From Hirsutella rhossiliensis (taxonomy: Eukaryota; Ascomycota; Sordariomycetes; Hypocreales; Ophiocordycipitaceae): a stretch of DNA of 64,000 nucleotides. Each line of letters begins with the position of its first letter. Position 1 is the first letter of the stretch. Shown piece after piece: positions 32,759-42,552 of the stretch. The stretch lies in contig NW_025408675.1 of assembly GCF_020360975.1 (NCBI RefSeq), forward strand, positions 806,001-870,000, read 5' to 3'. The position numbers and the translations under genes were made by a program. Below the pieces are notes generated by a model. It made no database searches. It saw only the letters and a list, made by a program, of their open reading frames with translations, and was not told the origin of the DNA.

Positions 32759-34745
32759 TCATGAGCGTCCCGGGCCGCCCGTCCTGGCCGTCGGGGCGCT
32801 CATGTCCCTGCGCTCGGCGACCCTGCTGACCTTGCGCGGCGTGGCGGCTGCCTGGGCGGCGCTCCTGACCCTGCCGCGGCGCTCGCGGATCTTGGCCAGC
32901 GCCTGCTCCCTCGTCATGGTGGGCGTGAGGGCCGGGTTGGTGTGGTCGAAGCTGACGTTGCTGCCGTTGGACGGCGTGCGCAGCTTCTCGCCAAACGACG
33001 AGCCCGACGACTGCAGCTGGTTGTCGTCGCGGACCGGCACCGTCGTCGTCGTCACCGTGTACATGGTCGCAGACGTGTGCGGCCGCGGCTCCGGCGATGC
33101 TCGGCTCGGCACGCCGGGCGCCTCCCCCAGCGCCTCGTCTCCCTCGTTGTCTCGCCGGAACGGAGCGGCAGGCGGCGCGGCATCGGCGGTGGAGAGCGTG
33201 GGCACGCTGCGGATGGTGGGCAGGGGCCCCGTCGGGTATTGAGCGTCGCCGCCGTGCGGTGCGTGGAGAAGCGACTCGAGCGAGGTCCGCGGCTGGGCCA
33301 GCAGCGCAAAGGCCGGCGGGTCCACCGAGGGGGTTCTCGCGTACAGGCGAGGCTCGTTGTTGGCCGCGCCGTCGGGCTTGGGCGGTGCATCGGCCTCCGC
33401 CTTGGCCTCGTCGGCCATCTGCTGCGCCGCCTCTATCGCTTCCGCCTCCTGCTCCGAGACGGTGCGGAAGATGCCCTCTCTGGGGCAGAATATGGTGCTC
33501 CGCCGCGGCTCCTTCTTTGACTTGACATGCCGAGGCTTGGGCTCGGGTTCCGGCTCCTGGATCCGCAGAGTGTTGGCCGCGGGCAGCGGTGACCGTCGGG
33601 CCTCCCTCTCTTCAATCTCGGCCTCGACGGCCGCGGGGCACTCGAAAGACTCGCGGCGCCTTTTCTGGGGCGGGCTCTGGCTCTTCCGCGACTGCTTCGC
33701 CTTGGTGCATGGGCAGCAGTGCATCTGGCACTCGGCCTGTAGGAAGTCGACCATCTCCTGCGCGCGGTCTGCACGCTGTCTCTCCCACAGGACCTGTGTG
33801 GTCAGCTCCTCAATCTCCAATTCGCTGGAGGCTGATGAGACGAGGTCCATTGTCGTCAGCGACAGTCGCGCATCCGCATCGCTCTGGTACTTGATGGCCG
33901 TCGTCGTCTTCTTCTTTGGCGAAGCAAACTCGTCGCTGGGATCCTCGGCTCTGGGGAGAGGGATCCGTCCCTCGGCGGCGATGCGGGCCACCTCCTCGTT
34001 CTTGGCGGCCGTCTTGAAGGCATCGCGCTCCTGTTCCACAATCTTGATGCGCTCGAGCGCTTCGTCGAGCTGTTCCTGCACGCCGACAAGTTGATATCTC
34101 GCCGTAAACGCCTCGTTTTCTCGGACACGGCTCCGCTCTTTTTCTCGCTCGATCGTCTCCTCCAAGATCTTGACGGCACTCCGCGCGGTTTTGAGCTCTT
34201 CTTGCAGCTTGACGATGACGGACTGCGTCTTGAAGTTTTCTTTTCGCGCTCGCCGGATTTCTTTTTCCCACAGTGCCTGGGTATGAGCATGTGTCTCCTT
34301 GGCGCGCCCGTAGTTTTCCTGACCACGACGGATGGGTGAGCCTCGTCCGGATCATCGACAGTGTTGTGGACTAGTGGCCACGGCTTACCATGACGGTCTC
34401 GAGGCGCTCGCCAACGCGCCTCTCGCGCTCCTTGCCCTCTTGGGCTACCTTTTGCAGCAGCCGCATCTCCTCCCTAAGATTCCTCAGGTCGGCCTCGGCC
34501 TCCTCGCGGCCGACCATGGCCCTCTTGAGGGCGGCGTCGGCCGTCTTGCGCTCGAGCTGCTTGGACTGCATGGCGACGCTGAGGTTGTTGAACTGGCTGA
34601 TCTTATCATGCACCGAGTTGTCGCGGCCCTCGGCGCGGGTAGCGGCCATGACGGCGTCGCAGCACTGGTTGACCCGGTCTGGCGAGGCTGTCTGCAAGGG
34701 CCCGCCGCCGACGGGGGTGCCGGAGAGGTTCGATCTCGGATCCAT
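32759..34745 (-). CDS. Spindle pole body-associated coiled-coil protein (Cut12/SnaD-like)
   Basis: Two exons (34745-34389, 34318-32759; 70-nt intron) give 638 residues. The first about 310 residues are heptad-like and rich in Glu, Lys, Arg and Ala: a long coiled coil containing A-L-W-E-K-E-I-R-R-A-R-K-E, then L-Q-E-E-L-K-T-A-R and R-Y-Q-L-V-G-V-Q-E-Q-L. This pattern is what I know from the Cut12 family of fission yeast and SnaD of Aspergillus, which act at the spindle pole body with Polo kinase. A C-C-P-C cluster follows at mid-length. The C-terminal half is disordered, rich in Ser, Pro and Thr, with many possible phospho-sites, and ends in a basic R-E-R-R-G-R-V-R segment. The family call rests on remembered sequence, not a search. 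Confidence 0.75.
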
Positions 34746-35623
34746 TGGCGAGGGGCGCCGGCCGCTGGATCGTGAGCGGCGTGCAGTGGTGACGGGAGAT
34801 GGAGTAGATGAAGGCCGCGTCAGCCTTTAGTGCTGTTGTTGCCTCGTCGGGATGTCGCTGCTGGGCTTGCTTGCTCTCGGAGGGTTTTTCTCAATGTCAT
34901 GCGTGGTGGGTTCTCAGAGAGCAATGAATGGCAGGGTCCTGTTTACAGTTGGAGTGGTGGCCCGAACGGGTCATCTTTTTCCGAGCGACGGTTGCTGTGG
35001 TAACGCTACGTCATGTGACGGGGCTACGGAGCGAGCAATACGGTCACCCCTCTTGTTTTCTTTATCTACGCCGCCGGCAGGGTCCCCATGGCGTACACCT
35101 GCAATGCGCATGCTGTTGCGCGCTCGGAATCTTGCTTGCAAGCCTGGCTGAATTGGAATCGTCGTCGACGGGCTTTGTAAATGCTTTCGTATGAAGGTCT
35201 TCGTGTTTTCCACGGGCGTTTGCGCAGCAACATGGGCGTGCAGGCGTCCCTCGTGTACTATACGTCATCTCCTAGGTATCTCTACGCACCTTTTTAGGGT
35301 GAGCGGTACTCTTGCCCTGAAATCTGTGTACCTCGAGGGACGATGAAGCGCCGCGGCACGTGGCTCTCGTGTCCTTCCTTGCCTCACTCGAGCAAGACAC
35401 GACTACGTACATGCCTAATCAGTATCACCACGACGACATCCCTCTCTCACTGCCAGCCTGGCATCAGGAATGCGCCAGAGGCGATCAAAGGCGCAACCTC
35501 CTCATATGTAGAGCCCCCCCCTGATATACAAAGTACCGCATCTCAACAGCTCCATCCGTATCCGCTCTCCTCCCTCCCTCGCATCGTCAACCTGCCGACA
35601 CAACCATCGCCAGCCCACTCATC
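34746..35623. promoter_or_regulatory. Divergent promoter region (Cut12-like / MAPR-like)
   Basis: 878 bases between outward-facing starts with C/T-rich leaders on both sides. Scattered short frames have no recognisable content. Confidence 0.4.
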
Positions 35624-36446
35624 ATGACCGACTCCAAAGTGCGCCAGCGCCGGTCCCAGGGCGAAGATGTGCCGCCATCCAAGGAGCCCGCCCAAGCCTT
35701 GTCCCGAATTGACGCCGACGACCGGTACTCGCCGTGGCTCGACGTCGCCCGTGTCATGACCTTTCTCTTGCTGGCCTCGTGCGGCCTCAGCTACGTCATC
35801 AGCGGCGGCGAGAGCTGGGCTTGGGGCGTGAGGCACAAACCCAACTTTCTCCGCCCGGACTGGTGGAGGGCCCAGATGGTATGATTCGCCATTCATCCCT
35901 CTGTCGCGCAACTCGGGTACGCTGACCTTTTGCCGCCGCCTCCTTCAACAGAGCTGGCCCGTCTACATGACGCTTGAGGAGCTCTCCGCCTACGACGGCC
36001 GCGACCCGACCAAACCCCTGTACCTCGGCATCAACGGCACCATCTACGACGTCTCCAACGGCCGCCACATGTACGGGCCCGGCGCCAGCTACCACGCCTT
36101 CGCCGGCCACGACTCGGCCCGCGCCTTTGTCACCACCTGCATCGAGGAGGACAACAATCCGGATCTGCGCGGCGTCGAGCAAATGTTCCTGCCCCTCGAC
36201 AACCCGGAGATCGACGCCCACTGGTCCGCCGCCGACATGGCCAAGCTGCGCGCCGACGAGCTCGAGGCCGCATACGAGAGGGCTTATCTCGCCCTCAAGA
36301 ATTGGGCCGACTTTTTCGCAAACAGCAAGAAGTACCACCGCGTCGGCTACATCAAGATGGACAATGACTGGCTCGAGAAGCAGCCCGTCAAGAAGCTGTG
36401 CGCCAAGGCTCAAAAGGGCAGGGCCAAGAGACAGATTCAGCGGTAA
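35624..36446 (+). CDS. Membrane-anchored cytochrome b5-like/MAPR heme-binding protein
   Basis: Two exons (35624-35878, 35952-36446) give 249 residues. A hydrophilic N-terminus is followed by one membrane segment at about 41-61 (V-M-T-F-L-L-L-A-S-C-G-L-S-Y-V-I-S). A cytochrome b5-like domain follows at about 90-190 with Y-M-T-L-E-E-L, L-G-I-N-G-T-I-Y-D-V-S and Y-G-P-G-A-S-Y-H-A-F-A-G-H-D. That set matches the MAPR family (yeast Dap1, PGRMC, neudesin), in which Tyr residues bind heme and the protein supports P450 steps of ergosterol synthesis. The b5 His pair is absent, as expected for MAPR. The C-terminus ends in a Lys/Arg-rich tail with K-K motifs, possibly ER-retaining. The membrane helix and tail make it longer than Dap1. 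Confidence 0.85.
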
Positions 36447-36911
36447 TTCGCCCACATGACAAGGCATTCGATTTGGACTTCGTCTCAGAATAGACGGAGA
36501 GGAAACACGACGCTCAAGCGTGACACTTGCCAATGCGCCTTCGTCTCAAGACATTTCGCCTCTACTGACGCCGTCGCATTCACCCGGGCGTAATGCTAAT
36601 TGTGTAATGAAAAATCCTTGACACCTTGCCAGCGTATCTCACACATGCAGCACCATTTTTGTCGTGTAATGCAAGTCATCTTTGATATGTTCCCAAACGT
36701 GACATCCAGCTTAACCCCTAGTAAAACACGGTTTGCTTCCACTGTACTTCGGTGTCTCGCTCCTCTCGCGTTTCTCAACTCCGTTCGGCCGGAGGGAATA
36801 ATGCTGTCCCACGAGCATACGAGAAGGAAAAGCCATTACAGTGTCATCATTCTCTCCCCCGTCCCTCGAGTGCGTCAGCCTCTCCCCCCCGATCACTTAC
36901 TCTCCATTGCT
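36447..36911. terminator. Convergent 3' region (MAPR-like / cupredoxin)
   Basis: 465 bases between two facing stop codons, AT-richer than the flanks. It should hold both poly(A) sites; no gene is seen. Confidence 0.4.
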
Positions 36912-37597
36912 TTACAAAAGCATGAAGGCGGAGCCGAGGACGAGCAGCATGGCGGCCGGCACGGCGACAAAGTTGGAGTTGGCGGCGGAGACGTTGGCCG
37001 AGGGCGGGTTCGTGGTGCTCGAGGTGCCGCCCGAGGTGCCGGTGCCGCCGTTGGGGCCCGTGGTGCTTGTACTGCCCTGGGCCTTGGAAGCCAGCTGCTT
37101 GTAGTTTTCTAGGGTGCGGGTCGCATTTGCCGACGGGTTCTCGTTGATGACCATGACCATGCCGCTTTGGCAATGCTTGGCCTGGGCGCAGTAGAACCAC
37201 TTGGGCATGGTGTCGTTGATCATAACGGTGAAGACGGGGATCTGGCCCTGGGCCTCGCTGGCGGCGGCGGGCTGGAAACCGGAGAAGACGCCCGCGGCGC
37301 TCGCGTTGCTGCTCGACACGGGGGCGCAGGCGCCGTCAAAGGTGGATTGCGTCGCCGTGTGGTTGCCGGCCCAGAACTGGAACTGGACCATGTCGCCCAC
37401 CTTGGCCTCGACCTTCTCGGGCCAGTATTTTTGGCCAGTCTTATTGGTCATGGGGTCCTTTCCGACATTTACTACGTGGACATCGACGGCTGTTGATTGT
37501 GTCAGTCTCTGCTCGTTTTTTCGCCAAGCCGGTTCTGTGGCGACATACCTTGAGCAACGCCTAACAGGGCGGTAACGGCAAGAGAGGTGAACTGCAT
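36912..37597 (-). CDS. GPI-anchored extracellular cupredoxin
   Basis: Two exons (37597-37549, 37489-36912; 59-nt intron) give 208 residues. The signal peptide is residues 1-17. One plastocyanin-like domain follows with a full set of type 1 copper ligands: His60 (G-N-H-T), Cys117 (W-F-Y-C), His122 (K-H-C) and Met127 (S-G-M-V). A Ser/Thr/Gly-rich spacer leads to a hydrophobic C-terminus with N-F-V-A-V-P-A-A-M-L-L-V, typical of a GPI attachment signal. Such Ser-rich GPI cupredoxins are common at fungal surfaces, and their roles are mostly unproven. The intron falls at the signal-peptide cleavage site, separating signal and mature exons. Confidence 0.87.
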
Positions 37598-39535
37598 GAT
37601 GACGAGAGAGAGAGATGATAGTCGTTGGAGGTGTTGAATCGATGTAAAAGGGACCCAGCCACAGGTGGAAGAAATGTCAAATTCCTTCAAGCCGTGGGTG
37701 TTTGAATAGAGCGACTAGCGCTTGGTGTCGACAAAGCAGAAGGAATAAGAAATATCGATAGAACTCAGCGGAGGAAAGATGAAGAAGACTGGGACAGAGA
37801 ACTCGGGCGGGCAAGGATGAAAAGGGACGTTGCAGGGTTATATGAGATTAGAGTTGACCATCTTAACCTTGACCACGGCCGCTTTTTTTTAGATCATATC
37901 AATTTCGTAGAACCAATGGACCTCCAGAGGCGGCTAGAGTTAATGGCTCGGGGCCAAGGGGCTTCGCGAGAGCCAACTTCTGAGACACGCTTGGTCCTCG
38001 TGAGGATGTCAACGTCGGATCCCTGTGCGGCCGGCCATCCCCGCTCATGGACAATGGCGCAGGCCGTTGGAAAGAAACGGGGAAAACGCCACAGCCCAGG
38101 CCCGCCTCGGTGCGTTCGCGTCCGCCCCGGCTGTGCTAGACGATGGCCGCAAAGGGAGACGGCCAAGGTGGTCGCGTAGCAGCTCGCTCGTCGGTTTGAG
38201 CGGGCGGGGGGGGGGCCTCCGCGGCTCGCTACAGAGGGCGACGAAATGCCATGGCGTTGCCGGCCAATCCGGACGCCTTCGCATCCGAAGTGGGCGACTC
38301 GTGCGGCGTTAGCTGAAGCTCTGAGATGGACCTGCTTCAAGTGGCACGCCTCCGACAAAGGCGCGACAACCCCAGTTTCATCGGTTTCCGCGGGCTGGTG
38401 CGCTTGCGTCAAGGGCTGTGACATGTTCGGTGCAGCAGAGGGCGGTTGCCATTGTATTGGGAGAGCGCTGTTCGTCCATGTATCGCCGTTTTGTCCCCGT
38501 GTCCGGACTTGGGAAGGCTCCCCCCTATTAGCAAGCTGGCGGAGCCAATGCCCAGAGCTGCTCACTCCCACATTTCTCGGCTGACGAGTTTGGAGTTTCG
38601 CCCTCGGCGGCGGAATGTATTCATAAGCGGAACGCGAGTGCACTTCAGCCACACTCCAACAGGTTGAAGGTCCTCGGCCCAGCTCATGCAGGAAATCAGA
38701 CGGCAAGACGCACGGATTCTGGCTCGTCAGACACTCAAAGGGGTTTGCCACTAGTATCAACGTGGCACAAGCGTTGCCAAGCGTCTGATTCCCCGTGTTC
38801 AACGGAAACGGCCTGTACAGGAGTCTCAAGGGTAGCTGCAAGTCTGCCGCGTGGCAGGAAGCTTGCGTACCCGTCGTTCGTTTGACAGCTTGCAATCTCA
38901 AAAAGTGTAATTGTGTGAATTGCGAGGTTCCGTTGAGGTGGCAAGCAGGCTCGAATGCTTTTCGCCGGCTATTCATCCGACTATCCCGAGAGAATGTGAC
39001 GGGCGCAGTAAACAGTCCACAGCGGATAAAGTTCTTCGTTGGTATAGATTTGAGGCTGCAGAACATCCCAGTAAGTCAATCACCCAAGGTCTTCTCCGGC
39101 GCCTATGTTTCGAAAAACAGCATCTTGCATTACCGAGGCCGCCAGCGCCCATGACGTTTCTGCTGAGACTGAGTGTGGCACGAACGGCGTCAGTGGGCAC
39201 TCGTATCTGCCCATGGCGTCATGGACAAATGTGTGACGAGGAAGCTTGCCGTTGCTTGTGCCCGGGGTGGTTTTGAAGTCATGACTCGATTCGGTCGCCC
39301 TTGGCCAGACGAAACGAACGAGTTGAATGACCGCGTTTCTTCCTTGATGAGAGAAAATTTTGCTGAGCCGGGTTCTAGACAAGCATCGCCTGACCTTGCT
39401 GCGTCCTGCCGTGGCGGCCTGTCGATCGTAGAAGGCTTGGGTCTGAGCACAGGCTGTCAAAAGCTGCGATTTGCCTGCTCTCCCGGCACAATTCTCGGCT
39501 GATATGCGTGCTCTACACTCCAGAAATAGACAGCC
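37598..39535. other. 1.9-kb intergenic region containing one long uncertain frame
   Basis: Promoter of the cupredoxin gene at the left and 3' flank of CENP-X at the right. A GC-rich part near 38,190-38,215 includes a G-run. The only possible gene is the frame at 37,894-39,066, listed separately. Confidence 0.4.
37894..39066 (-). CDS. Uncertain long open frame, no recognisable domain
   Basis: ATG at 39,066 opens 390 codons without a stop in DNA that lies outside any other gene. The product is rich in Arg, Ser, Pro, Thr and scattered Cys, has no signal peptide, membrane segment or repeat, and resembles non-coding translation. Its end is 297 bases upstream of the cupredoxin start on the same strand. 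The length is hard to get by chance, but composition argues against coding. It could be an orphan gene, a lncRNA or an accident. Confidence 0.2.
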   Translation of the reverse strand: MFCSLKSIPTKNFIRCGLFTAPVTFSRDSRMNSRRKAFEPACHLNGTSQFTQLHFLRLQAVKRTTGTQASCHAADLQLPLRLLYRPFPLNTGNQTLGNACATLILVANPFECLTSQNPCVLPSDFLHELGRGPSTCWSVAEVHSRSAYEYIPPPRAKLQTRQPRNVGVSSSGHWLRQLANRGEPSQVRTRGQNGDTWTNSALPIQWQPPSAAPNMSQPLTQAHQPAETDETGVVAPLSEACHLKQVHLRASANAARVAHFGCEGVRIGRQRHGISSPSVASRGGPPPARSNRRASCYATTLAVSLCGHRLAQPGRTRTHRGGPGLWRFPRFFPTACAIVHERGWPAAQGSDVDILTRTKRVSEVGSREAPWPRAINSSRLWRSIGSTKLI

Positions 39536-40000
39536 TCAGAGGTCCAACAAGAGCTGTGGAGCAATCTTCTCTAGGTCCTCAACCTACCACTCCACGGTTT
39601 AGCATCCGCTTCCAATACGATGAGGCATCAAGGGTCCGGGCCAGCTCACCTCCAAGAAGCCGCCCCTCTTGTCCACAGCCGCTCTCGCGATGGCCTCTCT
39701 CACAAAGACATCCACGTACTTGCCCACGGCCGCGTTCGCGTCACGCGATATCCGCGTCGCGGCCTTGGCGAACAACTCATGAAGCACCCGCGTCAGCAGG
39801 TCCTCTGGGATTGACTTTTCTGCCCCAGCATTCTCTTCAACTTCAAGCTCCGGCTCGCCCAGCGTATTGCCCTCCGCTTGATCATCTGAGGATTCGAACG
39901 GGTTGCTAGACTCGGGCGGCGCTGCTGAGGCCGACGACTGCTTGCTCTTGCTGCCTTTGGGACGCCCACGAGCAGGGTTCGCGGCCTTTTTTGGCGGCAT
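39536..40000 (-). CDS. CENP-X / MHF2 histone-fold protein
   Basis: Two exons (40000-39650, 39583-39536; 66-nt intron) give 132 residues. A basic AT-hook-like N-terminus (P-A-R-G-R-P-K-G-S-K) precedes an acidic linker and a histone fold from about residue 64: I-P-E-D-L-L-T-R-V-L, then Y-V-D-V-F-V-R-E-A-I-A-R-A. The last exon supplies V-E-D-L-E-K-I-A-P-Q-L-L-L-D, the expected end of CENP-X. Without the intron the last 16 residues are nonsense. CENP-X pairs with CENP-S (MHF1), acts with the FANCM helicase at stalled forks and helps build kinetochores. Human CENP-X is about 81 residues, so the N-terminal extension is the unusual part. Confidence 0.86.
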
Positions 40001-41180
40001 GGTTCAGGGTGCCTGGGGCTGATGGGACCGGTAAAACCTGCAATGGAGCGATCCAGCATGAGCTCTTGTCGTGGCTCAGTAAAGACCGCGGAGGCGGAGG
40101 CGCGTTGTGGAGGACAACCACGCTACTTGGGTGGCTCGTCTTGATTAGTCATCGCTCCTCGGTCTCCAACCCGCCGTCAGCTCGTGACACTTTTCACTGA
40201 TCTCATGCAAGTTGCAACATACTCTCAGCCTCTCAAGTCACCAGGCGTAACGATTGGTGAAGGCGCGCCATCCTCGACTAGGCGACTGTTCCCGAGTCTT
40301 TCTCTCTGTAATCACAAGTACATGTATTATACTCGAGTCTCAAGGGAGACGTCTTTGCACAGCTACTGGTATACCCTAGAGCTTTGTAACCTCAAGCTTC
40401 GTATTCTCGAGATGGAAACCATCTCGGGGGTCCAGGCGCGGCGTTCTACTCATCCTGATATATCCTTCTGTTCTGGTGAGAATAGTCTCCGCCTGAGGAA
40501 AGAGACGAAAGAGCAATTGTTCGGCGGCTACCGAACCGTCTGTGAATGAGAAGTTGATCTGTTGCGCCAAGATGTTTGAGATCTGCCCAAACTCAGAGTT
40601 GCTCGGAGAACCAAGGCTCCACTCGAGCCATCACCCAGGGTAGCCTGCAAGCTTATGATTGCCCACGGGAGAGGAAACCGGCCGAGTTCCAAGGCATCAC
40701 TCTGACAAACCCGAGTTGATGATTGACCAGCACAACGAGCACCTGTGGCCCTACTCCGAGAGAGCATGGCCTGTCGCTATTAAGCCGCAGGCAAGACCGC
40801 GATGGACATCTCCCTAGCACGCGCGCATCTCATACCACGGCCAGAAGCCAGGTCCCAGACTGACGATCACGGCAAGCAACGACGACGACCTGGATTCATG
40901 ACCAAGGGAAGTTGCATAAGTGTACAAATTACAGCGACCTAGAAAGCACGGCAAAGCCAGAACGAGAAATACGCCGTGCCGATGCCAGTCTAACCCGCGA
41001 AGCGCATCTGTTGCACAGAACCACGTGGGGATATCTAGCCCCAACTTCCCACTTTGCTGCTTTCCCCATCTCCGTTTTATATCAGAGGCCTCTGCGACCC
41101 GCCCACCGACCAGCCAGCCACCAACCTTCTCCCCGCCAGCTTCAACAGAGTCTATTCGGGAATCTAGGAAAAGGCTCTGC
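40001..41180. other. 1.2-kb intergenic region, no gene seen
   Basis: Promoter of CENP-X at the left end and 3' flank of the ADP/ATP carrier at the right. Confidence 0.5.
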
Positions 41181-42552
41181 TTAAGCGCCCTTGAAGGCCT
41201 TTCCGAAGAGGATCAGCTGGAGCTGATCGTAGATGGAGAGCACACCAGCACCGGCGACGCCACGGAGAATGTTGGCACCGGCACCGTTGAACAGGGACTT
41301 GACGCCGTTCTTGGCAACAATCTGGCGGGCGGCATCGAAGGAGTTTTTGTACTTGACGGCCTCACCAGAGGTCATCATCATGCGACGACGGATGGTGTCA
41401 AGAGGGTAGGCAGCGATACCGGCACCAGTGGTGACGCACCAGCCGAGAGCGAAGGAGGCCAAGAAGTTGTTCGCCAGAGAGCCAACCAGGAGGACGGGCT
41501 TGATGGAGTCGTACATGCCGAAGTAGAGACCACGGTAGACGATGATACCAGCGACAGAGGGCATGAAACCACGGTAGAGACCGGCAATACCATCGGAGGC
41601 AACGGTCTTGCGGTAGACGTCGACAAGGCCGTTGAACTGGCGCTCACCGCCCTTCTTGGCGTTCTTGGCATCGTTGGCCAGACGGGTACGGGCGTAGTCA
41701 AGAGAGTAAACGAAAAGCATAGAAGTGGCACCGGCAGCCTGCGTCCCGCAAGGTTAGCCTTGAATCGCGGACATGGATCGAGCAGGACCACGTACACCAC
41801 CAGAGGCCAGGTTGCCCAGCATCCACATGCCATAGCCATCACGGTCCTTCTTGAAGCCAAACATCTTCTTGAACTTGTCGCGGAAAGCAAAGTTCAGGGC
41901 CTGGGTAGGGAAGTATCGGATGACGTTGGCAGTGTTACCACGCCACAGAGACAGGGTACCCTCATCGGCCATGGTGCGCTTGAAGCAGTCGGTGATGCCA
42001 TTGTAGCGGCGGTCGAGACGGCCAGACTTGATCATCTCATCCTGGTTCTGGATGAGAAGCTTAACACGCTCGATGGGAGCAGCAGCGGTCTTCGAGACGG
42101 CGGCGGAGACACCACCCACTGTAGTCGGATATGGTTAGCCGAGCTTGCTCACCGAGATGGCCGATGGTCGACCATGTCGACGGCACAAGACAGGTGACTA
42201 TTGTGAACAGTCGAGACGTCCCGTCCGAGGATGGTGCTAGAACTCACTCAAGAAGTCCGCCATAAAGGGCTGTGATTCGCAGCATTAGTTAGCAGATGCT
42301 CCAGACGGTCATCGAAATGGATGAGATTTTCCAGATGCTAGGGACACGGGCAAGCAAGCAAGAGGGCGCGCAGAAGCGGCACCTCGAACAGCGTCATCAA
42401 GGTGGCGACGGCCTTTGCAGGACCCAATTGATGGCGACTTGGTAACCGTGTCCCGAAGCGATCCAGGGGCGCACGGTGGATTTGACGGGCCACGAGGAGA
42501 TAGCTGGACTTACCGGCATGCCCAAAACCTTCTGCTTCTCGGGAGGAGACAT
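41181..42552 (-). CDS. Mitochondrial ADP/ATP carrier
   Basis: Four exons (42552-42514, 42269-42248, 42118-41796, 41738-41181) give 313 residues. It exchanges cytosolic ADP for matrix ATP across the inner membrane. The hallmark R-R-R-M-M-M is present in the third repeat ([11 protein letters not shown]). The carrier signatures P-I-E-R-V-K and S-L-D-Y-A-R-T-R mark the first two repeats, giving six helices. Exon 1 is 39 nt and exon 2 only 22 nt, so the N-terminus ([13 protein letters not shown] then P-F-M-A-D-F-L) is built from two micro-exons. Introns are 244, 129 and 57 nt; the first is long for this locus. Codon choice is biased towards C-ending codons, as in highly expressed genes. Confidence 0.95.

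Noticed and set aside
39599..39649. CENP-X ending in the unspliced frame
   Set aside because: The tail after GAG|GTGAGC is not conserved, and splicing restores the histone-fold end.
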